From Lewinellaceae bacterium (GTDB taxonomy: Bacteria; Bacteroidota; Bacteroidia; Chitinophagales; Saprospiraceae): a DNA stretch of 64,000 nucleotides. Within the stretch, counting starts at the first letter, position 1, and each line of letters starts with the position of its first letter. The stretch is from contig JACJYN010000003.1 in assembly GCA_020636095.1 (NCBI GenBank), forward strand, positions 1,727,998 to 1,791,997, read 5' to 3'. The notes under the pieces are model-generated. The model did not search any database and had not been told where the DNA came from. It saw only the letters and a program-made list of their open reading frames with translations. Of this stretch, positions 38,570 through 47,452 are shown piece after piece. A program made the translations under genes and the position numbers.

Positions 38570-40291
38570 ATGTACGAAAATATTTCAACTCCCAAAAAGG
38601 TGTGTGTGATCGGCGCAGGCTTGTCTGGTCTGGTTACGATAAAAGAGCTGCTCAGCCAGGGCATTCAGGTAAAATGCTATGAAGCTCAAACTGGGATAGG
38701 CGGGGCCTTCAGAGATGTTGGCGAAGGAGGCAGGTCTTATGATTCCATAGAATTAACCGTTTCCAATTTTTTTATGGCCTTTTCGGATTATCCCCCCGGC
38801 CTGTCCGAAAAAAGAAGATATTGGACGGCCAGGGAGTACCGGAACTATTTACATCGTTATGCAAAGCATTTTCATTTATTGCCTCATATCTTTTTATCTC
38901 ACGAGGTCGTTTCTGCCGAAATTCATCAGGGCAGGGTGATGGTGAAGGTAGCAGGGCCTAGTCAGGAGTTTTCCGAATTTTTTGACCATCTCGTCATCTG
39001 TAGCGGCAATAATTTTCTGCCGAAGTACCCTGAGTATGCCAGAGACCCTATTTTCAAAGGAGAGATACTCCATTCAAGCCAATACAAAAATGCAGAGCCT
39101 TTTAAAGGCAAGAAAGTCTTGTGCATAGGTATGGGAGAATCCGGCGCCGATACGGTTCATGAAATAAGCCAGGTGGCGTCCTGCTATGTCCTGGTGCGTG
39201 ACAAGCCCAACGTCGTCCCTCGATGGATTAATCATTTTACTAATGACAGCTATACCACTTATTGCTTTTATGAAATGGGTAAAAATGGACTTGACCGTTT
39301 TATGAAATTTAAAGCTTGGTACTACCTGAATTTTGATACCAAATTAAGTAAGGAGGAGCGGTTAATCCAACAGTGGATATACGACAGGAACAGTTTCATT
39401 GGTAAATTTTTAACAAAGAACGACATTTTTATAGAAGACATCGTCAGCGGCCGGCTTCAGTTTTTGGAAGGAGAGGTAAAACGGCTTCTCCCTGATGGTA
39501 TTATTACGGACAAAGACGAAAAGGTCGAGGCTGATGTGCTCTTGTTCAACACCGGTTACCGGACTTGTTTCCGGCAATTCAGGTTTGGAAAAGATTTCTC
39601 TAATCCCCGGCATCTGTTCAAGCATATGCTCCATCCTGAATACCAGACACTGGTCAGTTTGGTCGGCTGGGCCAGGCCTACGCAGGGAGGCGTGCCGGCT
39701 TGTTCGGAAATGCAAGCTCGTTACCTCGCGCTTTTGATTACAGGTAAAAAGGCGCTACCGGAAAAATCAGTCATGTATCATGCGATTCAAAAGGATAAAC
39801 AATATGCTGAATACTACTTTAGTGACAGCAAAAACATCGAAAGCCTGGTAAATTACCATGATTTTATGCCTGACATGGCTAAACTCATCGGTTGTAAAAC
39901 TAAGTTTTTCTATCCTGAAAATCTCCTTTTGACTTTCAAAATGTACTTTGGTTCACATCTGCCTGCCTTTTACCGGTTGACTGACCCCAATCCTGAGATT
40001 CGCAGAAAGTCCATTGAAGTGATACAATCTCTTCCTATCGCCTATTCGCTGCGTAGAGTGGCTGCCATATTATTTTTTACGATACTTTTTAGGGTTCCTG
40101 AATTGTTAGGATTGTACATAAAAAAAGCGCTTTACCCATTTTTATTTTCTACCGAACGTCATGAATTGGAGATGGGAAGAAAATATTTGCCCCGTAAGAC
40201 AGGCAATCAAAAAAATAAGGACACCGAAAAGAAGGCCTTGCCTACATCAACGGACATGACTTTTCTCAATGTTCGAAAAAGCCAGGAATAG
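38570..40291 (+). CDS. Flavin-containing monooxygenase
   Basis: 573 residues. N-terminal FAD motif VIGAGLSGL, the FMO signature region FKGEILHSSQYKNAEPFKGK, a second nucleotide motif GMGESGADT for NADPH, and a C-terminal hydrophobic stretch (AAILFFTILFRVPELLGLYI) that may hold it at the membrane. Enzymes of this class oxidise soft nitrogen or sulfur, including N-hydroxylation of amines and guanidines. In this setting it may hydroxylate an NRPS building block or finished peptide, perhaps the guanidino group added by the amidinotransferase (inference). It carries its own direct-repeat promoter, and the MbtH/PPTase pair downstream has another copy. Confidence 0.9.
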   Translation: MYENISTPKKVCVIGAGLSGLVTIKELLSQGIQVKCYEAQTGIGGAFRDVGEGGRSYDSIELTVSNFFMAFSDYPPGLSEKRRYWTAREYRNYLHRYAKHFHLLPHIFLSHEVVSAEIHQGRVMVKVAGPSQEFSEFFDHLVICSGNNFLPKYPEYARDPIFKGEILHSSQYKNAEPFKGKKVLCIGMGESGADTVHEISQVASCYVLVRDKPNVVPRWINHFTNDSYTTYCFYEMGKNGLDRFMKFKAWYYLNFDTKLSKEERLIQQWIYDRNSFIGKFLTKNDIFIEDIVSGRLQFLEGEVKRLLPDGIITDKDEKVEADVLLFNTGYRTCFRQFRFGKDFSNPRHLFKHMLHPEYQTLVSLVGWARPTQGGVPACSEMQARYLALLITGKKALPEKSVMYHAIQKDKQYAEYYFSDSKNIESLVNYHDFMPDMAKLIGCKTKFFYPENLLLTFKMYFGSHLPAFYRLTDPNPEIRRKSIEVIQSLPIAYSLRRVAAILFFTILFRVPELLGLYIKKALYPFLFSTERHELEMGRKYLPRKTGNQKNKDTEKKALPTSTDMTFLNVRKSQE

Positions 40292-40334
40292 CGCCACAGA
40301 GAAGAGTAATGTAGTTCCGCTGCGCAGGCAGTAG

Positions 40335-40487
40335 GTGCGCAAAGCCTCTGAAAACGCTTTTCGTGACTGCCCTTCCCTTATTTTCATTCTCTATCGGCCA
40401 AAATACAAAAAGGGTGAGTTGGAAGAATTCAACAACCACCTGGAAGAGTATTATCTGATGGCAAAAAGTAAATTCGAAATTAAATAA
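40335..40487 (+). CDS. Short open frame after the monooxygenase, no recognised family
   Basis: A 50-codon frame from a GTG, with YRPKYKKGELEEFNNHLEEY and AKSKFEIK at the end. The charged helical tail looks protein-like, but I find no domain or clear start. It may be the C-terminal remnant of a lost gene. Confidence 0.25.
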   Translation: MRKASENAFRDCPSLIFILYRPKYKKGELEEFNNHLEEYYLMAKSKFEIK

Positions 40488-40516
40488 AAGTGGACGTATC
40501 AAAAAATACAAATAAA

Positions 40517-40657
40517 GTGAAACCTCAATTTCTACTCTTACTTCTTTGTTGCACCATAACGGCCATTCAGGCACAGGTCGAAACGCCTCCCACTACGGAA
40601 GAACTACAGGTTTTCTGGGTACTGGGAGTGTCTTACAATTTGTCGAAAGGGTTCTAA
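40517..40657 (+). CDS. Truncated exported protein
   Basis: A 46-codon frame from a GTG. The start KPQFLLLLLCCTITAIQAQ is a good signal peptide with a likely cut before QVETPP. It then stops after VSYNLSKGF. It is probably the N-terminal leftover of a secreted or outer-membrane protein (head without tail), lying just before the operator at 40697. Confidence 0.35.
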   Translation: MKPQFLLLLLCCTITAIQAQVETPPTTEELQVFWVLGVSYNLSKGF

Positions 40658-40696
40658 AGGCATTCTACGCTTTGGCAACAGATGCCACTGCCCCTT

Positions 40697-40761
40697 GTAA
40701 CAGGTAGTCAAACATTTGAAACAGCGGAACAAACCGCTATCCCTTCCGCCACTCAATTTTG
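40697..40761 (+). promoter_or_regulatory. Direct-repeat operator and -7 box, copy 5 (MbtH/PPTase)
   Basis: Half-sites start at 40697 (GTAACAGGTAGTCAAA) and 40718 (GAAACAGCGGAACAAA). The second starts 36 nt before CAATTTTG at 40754-40761. About 80 bp of this region align closely with the promoter at 38444, so the two arose by duplication. It places the NRPS-activating genes in the same regulon. Confidence 0.72.
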
Positions 40762-40823
40762 CCGTGGCGAATGCTACCGGGAAGCGGTTTGATAACGGCA
40801 TTTTTCACCAAAAAATTATCACT

Positions 40824-41063
40824 ATGGGTTGGGAAGATCAAGAAGACGAAAACCACATTTACCACGTGGTCATGAACCACGAAAAGCAGTACAGCATCTG
40901 GCGGGCGAACCGGGAAATACCGGCGGGCTGGCGCGAAGCCGGCAAGACGGGCCCGAAGGCGGAATGCCTAGCCTACATCAAAGAGGTATGGACGGACATG
41001 CGGCCGCTGAGCGTGCAGAAAAGCCAGGAAGAGCGGCGTAAAAAAATGCAGGAAGAAAAATAG
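40824..41063 (+). CDS. MbtH-like protein
   Basis: 79 residues with the family's conserved residues: YSIWRANREIPAGWREAG, GPKAECLAYIKEVWTDMRPL. MbtH-like proteins bind NRPS adenylation domains and are often needed for their folding or activity. The ATG at 40824 gives the usual short N-terminus. The longer C-terminal tail (QEERRKKMQEEK) is charged and unusual in length. The PPTase gene starts 14 nt later. Confidence 0.93.
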   Translation: MGWEDQEDENHIYHVVMNHEKQYSIWRANREIPAGWREAGKTGPKAECLAYIKEVWTDMRPLSVQKSQEERRKKMQEEK

Positions 41064-41077
41064 CGTTTTGACTGTTC

Positions 41078-41863
41078 ATGGTCCTTATGACTGGGAAAAA
41101 TAAAGAAAACCAGGTCTATCAGGCAGAAAGAAACATGCATGCAAGATCCGTAATACTGCCGTTGATCCGCGAAGAACAAACGTTTTCCGCCTGTGCCGCT
41201 ATTGTCAGGGGGGAATTAGCAACGGGCGCGCCGTGGGCAGGACAACTTCATCCGGAAGAAAAGGCGGCCTATGACGCATTTCCATCTACGCGGAGAAAAG
41301 AAAGTTTTTTGCTGGGCAGGCTTTCCGCCCGGCAGGCTGTTCTTGGCCTGACCGGGATCGACACCCCCCACGCCATCTGGATAGATACGGGCGTTTTTCA
41401 GTTTCCGGTCGTCCGGGGCGCGGGGCTGCGAAATATCCAGGTGAGCATCAGCCACTGTGATAATATCGGGTTTAGCGTCGCTTTTCCGGAGGCGCATCCC
41501 CTGGGCGTTGATGTGGAAAAGGTTGGCGGCGAAACGGAGGAGGCGGTGTTAAGTCAACTCACCGGCAAAGAAAAGATGCTGCTGCGGTCCTGTGGGCAGG
41601 ATCATACAGCCGGCTATACGGCTGTTTTCAGCATGAAGGAGGCCTTGTCCAAAATCCTGCGAACGGGCATGATGCTGGATTTCCAATTCCTGGAGGTGGA
41701 GGAGGCCAAAGTGCTGAAGGGCGCGCTGGCCTGCACTTTTACGCATTTCGGGCAATACAAAGCGTTTGCCCGCTTCCAAAAACCACATGTTTTTTCGATG
41801 GCGCTGCCTCGGCGGACGGCGGTCCATCCGGCTCCTTTGTGGCGCTTGCTGGAGGAGGGGTAA
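41078..41863 (+). CDS. Sfp-type 4'-phosphopantetheinyl transferase
   Basis: 261 residues. Motifs of the Sfp/HetI group: RRKESFLLGRLSARQAV, VSISHC, LGVDVEKV (magnesium-binding aspartate and glutamate) and FSMKEALSK. It moves phosphopantetheine from coenzyme A onto the carrier serines of the six NRPS modules. The ATG at 41078 is 14 nt after MbtH; an internal ATG at 41135 would also leave all motifs. The C-terminal part (about 215-261) is weakly conserved. Confidence 0.92.
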   Translation: MVLMTGKNKENQVYQAERNMHARSVILPLIREEQTFSACAAIVRGELATGAPWAGQLHPEEKAAYDAFPSTRRKESFLLGRLSARQAVLGLTGIDTPHAIWIDTGVFQFPVVRGAGLRNIQVSISHCDNIGFSVAFPEAHPLGVDVEKVGGETEEAVLSQLTGKEKMLLRSCGQDHTAGYTAVFSMKEALSKILRTGMMLDFQFLEVEEAKVLKGALACTFTHFGQYKAFARFQKPHVFSMALPRRTAVHPAPLWRLLEEG

Positions 41864-41871
41864 GCCTCCAG

Positions 41872-42010
41872 TACGCCAGATTGGGAAGGTTGTTTACTGC
41901 ATCTAAAAAGGGTCATTTCAGAAGCCTACCAGGAACATAAATACCTACTAAAATCCGATAAACTGGAAGTTTTTGCCGGGAAAGAGCCTTTTGTTTTTCC
42001 GGCGCAATAG
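41872..42010 (+). pseudogene. Internal-deletion relic of the AAA-ATPase/PD-(D/E)XK gene
   Basis: The first part aligns with the middle of the gene at 45513 (KEHKYLLKSDKLE reads here EHKYLLKSDKLE). It then jumps, between 41969 and 41973, to the last codons of that gene (FAGKEPFVFPVE reads here FAGKEPFVFPAQ) and stops. About 1.25 kb is missing at the junction, where only 2-3 bases are shared. It lies between the PPTase and a DUF697 gene. Confidence 0.75.
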
Positions 42011-42022
42011 TTTATAAATAGC

Positions 42023-42643
42023 ATGAAAGAAGACATCCCAGCAAAAGCCGCCGCATTAGATGTGGCCAAAGCCCGCAAAGAGGCCGCCCATCGCATCACT
42101 CAACGCAACACCCTCTACTCGGCTGGCGTAGCTCTGCTACCCTTTCCCGTCGTGGACGCCGCCGTCCTGCTGGCCCTGCAGCTGCACATGTTGCGCTCCA
42201 TCGCCCGCCTATACCAGGTGGACTTCCGGGAAAACCTGGCCAAGTCGCTGGTTGGTTCGCTGGCCGGCTTTGTCGGAACAGCGGGGCTGTTCAAGGCTAT
42301 TCCCGGCCTGGGTACCTTGCTGGGAGGAGCAACGACTGCGGCCGTTGCTGCGGCCGGCACCTACGCCACCGGTAAGGTGTTTACCCATCACTTTGACCAA
42401 GGAGGCACCCTGCTGGATTTCGACCCGGTTAAATCAAGGGCATTTTTTCAGAAGGAATTCGAAGCTGGGCGAAAGTTGGTGGTCGCCGACGTAAACGAGG
42501 TGGAAGAAGCGGCCAGGCAGGAAAGAAAGGGCCCCTTTAGCGGCCTGTTTTCCAGCCAGCAGCAGCAGGCCGAACGACAGGAATTGAGACGGATACAGGG
42601 GGAGTTGAAGGCGGCGATTGCGGAGCTGAGGGGAATGATGTAG
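42023..42643 (+). CDS. DUF697 membrane protein 4
   Basis: 206 residues. Core LYSAGVALLPFPVVDAAVLL, LHMLRSIARLYQVDFRENL, IPGLGTLLGGATTAAVAAA, TYATGKVFTHHFDQGGTLL, then a coiled C-terminus with QQQQAERQELRRIQGELKAA. It is closest to the gene at 5069 (same FDPVKSRxFF block and tail organisation). It is intact although it lies beside heavily broken genes. Confidence 0.8.
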   Translation: MKEDIPAKAAALDVAKARKEAAHRITQRNTLYSAGVALLPFPVVDAAVLLALQLHMLRSIARLYQVDFRENLAKSLVGSLAGFVGTAGLFKAIPGLGTLLGGATTAAVAAAGTYATGKVFTHHFDQGGTLLDFDPVKSRAFFQKEFEAGRKLVVADVNEVEEAARQERKGPFSGLFSSQQQQAERQELRRIQGELKAAIAELRGMM

Positions 42644-42723
42644 TAACAAGCGCTATAGCTCTGTTATTGGCCTCCACTTATTCAGCCGGATAAAATAAGA
42701 TATACTTTACTCCACTTCACCAA

Positions 42724-42776
42724 ATCGGAGAATTTCCTCCCCTGTCAGGGGAGGTGCCGAAGGCGGAGGAGGCTAA
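42724..42776. repeat. Hairpin repeat (CTCCCCTGTCAGGGGAG type), copy 1
   Basis: An inverted repeat CTCCCCTG/CAGGGGAG flanked by GTGCCGAAGGCGGAGGAGGC. A diverged copy lies at 51232-51285, also just before a membrane or coiled-coil gene of this family. Repeats of this kind are common between genes in Bacteroidota. It sits directly in front of the DUF697 gene at 42787. Confidence 0.6.
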
Positions 42777-42786
42777 AAAAGCAACC

Positions 42787-43260
42787 ATGCCCAATCCCCA
42801 AAACAACGCACAACGCCGACGAAAAGCCCAGGAAATCACCGAGCGCAGCACTCTCTACGCCGCCGGTGCGGGCCTGATTCCGGTGCCTATTGTAGATGTA
42901 GCGGTCCTGTCGAAGGTACAAGTCGTCTTGATCCGGGATATTTGCCAGGTGTACGAGGTGGACTTTAAGGAACACCGCCTGCGGACGCGGATAGTGGCCC
43001 TGGTTGGCGACGTGGCTGCCATCGGGCTGATAAAACTGATACCGGTGCTGGGCTCCTTATTTGCGGGGGTAACAACTGCCGCTGCCGGCGCGGCCTCCAC
43101 TTATGCGTTGGGTATGGTCTTCATCGAACATTTTGAGCAGGGCGGGACCTTGTTAGATTTTGATCCGGCCTGGTTCCGGGAGGCTTTTCAAAGAGAATTT
43201 GAAAAAGGCAAGGAGGTAGTGCCCGTACCTGAAAAAAAAAAAAGAACGGAGCCCCAATAG
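42787..43260 (+). CDS. DUF697 membrane protein 5 (C-terminus frameshifted)
   Basis: 157 residues from the ATG at 42787: LYAAGAGLIPVPIVDVAVL, IRDICQVYEVDFKEHRLRT, IPVLGSLFAGVTTAAAGAA, GGTLLDFDPAWFREAF. The frame stops at 43260 soon after a run of 12 A. In another frame the family's coiled-coil tail continues (YEALLAQNKALLASVRALRE, AALGRQDENKR) to a stop at 43389. The full protein was, or is, about 200 residues. The closest relative is the gene at 5827, without its HHH tail. Confidence 0.72.
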   Translation: MPNPQNNAQRRRKAQEITERSTLYAAGAGLIPVPIVDVAVLSKVQVVLIRDICQVYEVDFKEHRLRTRIVALVGDVAAIGLIKLIPVLGSLFAGVTTAAAGAASTYALGMVFIEHFEQGGTLLDFDPAWFREAFQREFEKGKEVVPVPEKKKRTEPQ

Positions 43261-43385
43261 GGAGGAGCCTGGTAGGATACTAGCGGATACGAGGCGTTGC
43301 TGGCTCAGAATAAGGCGCTACTAGCGAGCGTTCGGGCGCTGCGGGAGGAAGTGGCTGCTCTCGGGCGGCAGGATGAAAATAAGAG

Positions 43386-43449
43386 GTAACACCCGGTCAA
43401 ATATTGGTAACATCCGTGCAAAGGGTTTCCTGCCCTCCCTCTAGCTTTG
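43386..43449 (+). promoter_or_regulatory. Direct-repeat operator and -7 box, copy 6 (OmpA gene, degenerate copy)
   Basis: Half-sites start at 43386 (GTAACACCCGGTCAAA) and 43407 (GTAACATCCGTGCAAA). The second starts 35 nt before TAGCTTTG at 43442-43449. The first half-site overlaps the end of the previous gene's restored frame. Between the -7 box and the ATG lies a tetranucleotide run, TCAA x2, TCAT x2, TCAC x3. Confidence 0.75.
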
Positions 43450-43490
43450 TAAGGCTTGCTTCAATCAATCATTCATTCACTCACTCACTC

Positions 43491-44297
43491 ATGCCCCTCA
43501 AACTGATCCTTTCCATCGCCCTATTCCTCCTCTGGGGTTTCGTCTCCTGGCGGTGGTACGTATGCGGCATCAAGCAGGCCTGCCCGGAGCCTCCCCACCA
43601 CCGCCTGAAGACGTCCGTCCTCTGGTCTTCAACTGGGGCGCCCCGAGTAATCACCCGCCCGCCGTTTGATACTATATAGGGATCTATCGCCTTGGTGGCC
43701 TTTACCGGAAGGGCAAATTCTCGAGATCGTCGGTATGTACTTTGAAGGAGAACCCGGCACGGACAGTGTCGCCAACCTGAGGCGCTGCGCGGGCGGAGGC
43801 GGTCAGAAAGCTATTTGCCGAAACGCTGCCGGATGAGCGCCTGGTACTTTTTCCGAACGTCAGGTAGATGAACCGGAGCAAGCCCGCGAGCAGCCCTTCG
43901 AAGCGGCGGCCTTCCGCTTCATCGAGCCACCGCTCTGCTCTGGGCGATATGGAGATCACCGAACTGGAGGGTAGAATACTCATTCAGTTCCCCTTTCGGG
44001 AGGCGTCAAAGATATTGAGCCGGCGGCACGGTACTTATTTTGAAAAGCTGGTACGCCGGATTGAACAGACGAATGAAACCATACGCATCACCGGTACCAT
44101 ACCGACTCGATCGAGCGCCGCAGCACCAACCTGAAACTCGGGCTGGCGCGGTACAAATACATCGAAGAAATCCTGCTGGCTCAGGTACCTTACCTTCCAA
44201 AATAGTGTTGAATCCAAAGGGAAGCCGAACCCATTGCCGACAATAGCACCGAAGACGGTAACAGCGGAACCGGCGGGTGGAGATACGGATCTATTGA
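43491..44297 (+). pseudogene. OmpA-domain envelope protein, degenerate copy
   Basis: Starts MPLKLILSIALFLLWGFVSW, an N-terminal membrane anchor, followed by CGIKQACPEPP. Across several frame changes the rest can be followed: LPEGQILEIVGMYFEGEPG, VRKLFAETLPDERL, GDMEITELEGRILIQFPFRE, the OmpA core (ITGHTDSI with an inserted TA) and a final NRRVEIRIY. Compared with the copy at 50546 it keeps about 40 extra residues before the OmpA domain but has many more frame breaks. By family knowledge it anchors the envelope to peptidoglycan. Confidence 0.75.
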
Positions 44298-44420
44298 TGC
44301 TGGAGCGCAGCGGAGTACCCGTACCGGCGATAGCCGCGTCGGGGCTATGGATGAGCCATCCACTTAGCATCAACCGGCTTGCCCCCTCAAAGTACCACCT
44401 TGTGGCAAGGTAGTAGCATC

Positions 44421-44444
44421 CTTTAAGCCCGTACGGGCTTAAAG
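44421..44444. repeat. 24-bp perfect palindrome
   Basis: CTTTAAGCCCGT followed by its exact reverse complement, in the gap between the degenerate OmpA gene and the next decayed gene. It could act as a terminator stem (no U-tract follows) or as a binding site. The rest of 44298-44519 shows no gene. Confidence 0.6.
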
Positions 44445-44519
44445 AAGCATCCGTAGCATCTGCCCTTAATGAAAAACAAGTACTTCCGTTAGTGCGGTAA
44501 TTAAAAAGAAAGAGAAACC

Positions 44520-45156
44520 ATGTTCCAAAACATCTTCCAAAGCCCCGACGCGACCACCCACACCCTCGAGATCCTCATTATGTGGCTCGTGTCTCACTAC
44601 CAATCTACCTGCTGATTGGCTATATCATCTGGCATCTGCGGTACCAGGGAGTACCTCGGCTTGAAAAAGCAGATCGGAGAGCACACTACCCGGATTCGGG
44701 AGTTGATACCGCCAACTACCGGTTGAATATAGCCAACGAAAAACTGGCTGCCGAGCTGGTGAGTGGAAAGCTAAATACGATACCTGTTGGCAGAATTTAC
44801 CAGCATCGAAGTACCGCCTTGCCCAAAGGGAAGAGGCGCTGGCAGCCATCGCTTCTGCCGCTGACGACCTGACTGACCTCGATGGCATTGACGCCACCAT
44901 CGAAGTATGCTCCAGCATACCGGCATTCATACTTTTCAGAATCTGGTAATACCAAACTGGAAACCCTGCGGGCTATGCTAAAGCGGTAAAGGTTACTTAC
45001 CGCTCGGCTGACCCGGACGGCTGGCGCAAACAGGCCTTCACCACTTACCGGCGCCGTAAGGAGCACTACGCGGGTTTTGCCGAATTGAAGATCGGGCGAA
45101 AGCAAATAGACCGGCTGTATTTACAGTCCAGGAACATGATGGACATCGAATTATAG
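44520..45156 (+). pseudogene. Membrane-anchored coiled-coil protein with helix-hairpin-helix tail, degenerate copy
   Basis: Starts MFQNIFQSPDATTHTLEILI, like the gene at 51296, with a membrane segment (LIGYIIWHL), a broken coiled coil (ANEKLAAELVSGK) and, over several frames, a helix-hairpin-helix tail (LDGIDATIE, LQHTGIHTFQNL, TKLETLRAML, SADPDGWRKQAFTTYRRRKE). It ends RNMMDIEL at 45156. The tail is absent from the better-preserved copy at 51296, so together the two show the complete gene. Confidence 0.7.
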
Positions 45157-45260
45157 TTTTTTTATATTTGTGGCATTGATCGCACGTCTGTTTTTCTAAA
45201 AACATAGGTATAATGCCATTTTCCATACTTCCCACACAAATGCGCTCTTTCTATGGCTCT

Positions 45261-45461
45261 GCCTTGAAAGGGCAAGGACAGCTATTGTACAGCCTATCAC
45301 CGATTTTGTCCGCTCTGTCCGTTTGCAAAAGTACCTGGAACTGATCCGGGAAGGCAAACTGAACGTGTCGGAGATTTCTTATCAGACCGGTTTTTCTTCG
45401 CTTTTACCACTTTTCCCGCTCTTTTAAGAAGGCGTATGGGAAGAGCCCTTCGGAGGTGTGA
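45261..45461 (+). pseudogene. Tail relic of a hybrid two-component regulator (AraC domain)
   Basis: Reads PITDFVRSVRLQKYLELIRE, GKLNVSEISYQTGFSS, then in another frame FSRSFKKAYGKSPSEV and stop, matching the last about 60 residues of the regulators ending at 2464 and 55783. All sensor, kinase and receiver parts are missing. It occupies the place the full regulator has in the 50.5-62.3 kb block. Confidence 0.78.
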
Positions 45462-45476
45462 CTATTTTCGCTCCTA

Positions 45477-45503
45477 CTTTTTGTTTAACTTGCCAACAAA
45501 AAG
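45477..45503. terminator. Hairpin CTTTTTGTT/AACAAAAAG (terminator-like), copy 1
   Basis: A 9-bp perfect inverted repeat around TAACTTGCC, just after the regulator relic and before the ATPase gene. A close relative lies at 62612-62644 and a decayed one at about 47229-47252. The A/T-rich stem works in both directions, so bidirectional termination is plausible. The position next to gene ends supports this. Confidence 0.5.
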
Positions 45504-45512
45504 CCGCCCGCC

Positions 45513-47229
45513 ATGAGTGGAAGGAAAAAAACTGAAGGGAGATTCGGACTTCAAAAATATAGTAGTAGTGGCCAGGGGTATTTTGTAGACAAGACCTTGC
45601 TGATAAAGGAGTTTCATGAAAACGGGGACAAAGTGCTGCTCATCCCCCGCCCCCGCCGGTTTGGCAAAACCCTGAACCTGTCGATGATCGAACACTTTTT
45701 TGACATCAATAAAAAGAGAGCGCCGGCTTGTTTACAGAATTTAAGATCAGCGCGGAAAAAGGTTTTTGCCAGTCTCACCAGAATAAATACCCGGTCATTA
45801 ATCTTTCTCTAAAAAGCGTCCGGGCAAGTGATTGGGATGCTTGTTTGCTACACATCAAAGATGTCATTTCGAGGGTTTATAAAGAGCATAAATATCTTCT
45901 GAAATCAGACAAATTAGAAGGTTTCGAAAAGCAGTTTATTGAAAAGATCATACTGGAAAAGGGCGTGCAGAAAGACTATGAATTCAGCCTTTTGAATTTA
46001 AGCGAATACCTAAGCACTCATTTTGGGAATGAAGCCATCCTCCTCGTCGACGAATACGACACGCCAATCATCAACGGGTATAAAGAAGAATACTACGATG
46101 AGGTGATCAAATTCATGCAGGTATTCATGGGCTCAGCTTTCAAAGGGAACCCCTTCCTGCATAAAGGGCTGATAACCGGCATTATGCGGATAGCCAGGGA
46201 GAGCATTTTTCGGAGATGAACAACATTGGCGTCTATACCATCACCAGCCTTTATTTTGCCGATAAGTTCGGGTTTACCGAACAAGAAACAAAAAAGACGC
46301 CCTGAAATATTTTGGTATGGAAGGGCATTTCCCCGAGGTGCAAAAGTGGTACAACGGCTACAAATTTGGCAATACCGGTACCAGATTTACAACCCCTGGT
46401 CCATCGTCAATTACATTTCGAGGTACGAGGAAGGCTTCAAAGCCTACTGGATCAATACAGGGACCGATTCGCTCATCAAATCGCGGATCGTGGAACCGGA
46501 CCTCAACCGGACTTATGATACGTTGCAGCGCCTAATCGCCGGTAAAACCATCGAAAAAAAGAATAGTCGACAGCTTTGTCTTTGCCGATTTTGACACTAA
46601 AAAGGAATTGCTGTGGACTTTGCTCGCTTTTTCCGGTTATTTAACGCAAACGGAAAACGTGAAAGACGACGTATATCTATTGAAAATCCCCAACTTTGAA
46701 ATAAAAAGGTTTTTAAAGATATCGTCATCGACTGGTGGGAAATGGAACACCGGGTAGCGCGTTTGCTGCTCGAAGAAACCGCCGGGCATTTGGTCAACAA
46801 CCGGCTGGAAGCTTTTGAAAAAGGCTTTAAGCAAATCATGGGCGATACGTTCAGCTATTTTGATGCCGGCGGCGAGCCGGAGAAAACCTATCAGGCTTAT
46901 GTACTGGGACTGCTGGTACCGTCATCGGCGACGACTACCTTATCCGCTCCAACCGGGAAAGCGGCGAAGGTAGGTATGACATTATGCTGATGCCGCACGA
47001 CAAAAGCCGGCACGGCGTTGTCATCGAGATCAAACGGATAGAAGGGAGAAAGAAGAAAGAAACCGAAGAAGCCTTTGCTAAAAGGATCAACGCCACTCTG
47101 ACAGAAGCCGCCCATCAAATAGAGCATAAAAAATACTACCAGGAACTGCTCGCCCATCAAATCGAAAAGATCATCCAACTGCCCATCGTATTTGCCGGAA
47201 AAGAGCCTTTTGTTTTTCCGGTCGAATAG
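45513..47229 (+). pseudogene. AAA-ATPase with C-terminal PD-(D/E)XK nuclease domain, frameshifted
   Basis: Starts MSGRKKTEGRFGLQKYSSSG with a P-loop region IPRPRRFGKTLNLSMIEHFF, Walker B ILLVDEYDTPI, GNPFLHKGLITGI and, at the end, nuclease residues YDIMLMPHD and VVIEIKRI. This is the 'AAA-ATPase-like + DUF1703' family, common as multi-copy genes in Bacteroidota; the cellular role is not established. Frame breaks near 45720, 46200, 46295, 46375, 46560, 46710 and 46920; at two of them the sequence reads GGTACC where GGTTACC or GGTAACC would restore the frame. A deleted relic of the same gene is at 41872. Confidence 0.8.
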
Positions 47230-47452
47230 TTTTTATTCAACCTGCCAACGAAAAGTACCCGATAGGAATGGAAGAAAGCGGCTGATGATCGGCGCCTATC
47301 CCGCAAGCAATTATTCCTAATCTTCATCAGCACTTTCGGCCTGGAAGAAAACCCACACAAGCCTTGGGCTGGTTGTCCGGGCGCTGGGCATGGACGATCT
47401 CTTTGGAAAATAAAAATAAAGTTGCTTCCAGGCGCTGCAAAAAATCAAGGCT
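47230..47452. other. Intergenic stretch with no recognised gene
   Basis: Begins with a decayed copy of the AACAAAAAG hairpin. A short frame ending LGLVVRALGMDDLFGK (stop near 47412) looks like the tail of a protein but cannot be assigned. The final 25 bases align with those in front of the operators at 55889 and 56865. Confidence 0.4.

Noticed and set aside
45120..45170. TATATTTG at 45163 with GGAACATGATGG upstream as an eleventh operator
   Set aside because: Spacing to the -7-like box is 32 rather than 35-36 nt, no first half-site is present 21 bp upstream, and the sequence is the coding end of the decayed helix-hairpin-helix gene.
47280..47412. Short frame ending LGLVVRALGMDDLFGK
   Set aside because: Looks like a protein tail, perhaps another relic, but I could not match it to any gene in the window or to a known family.
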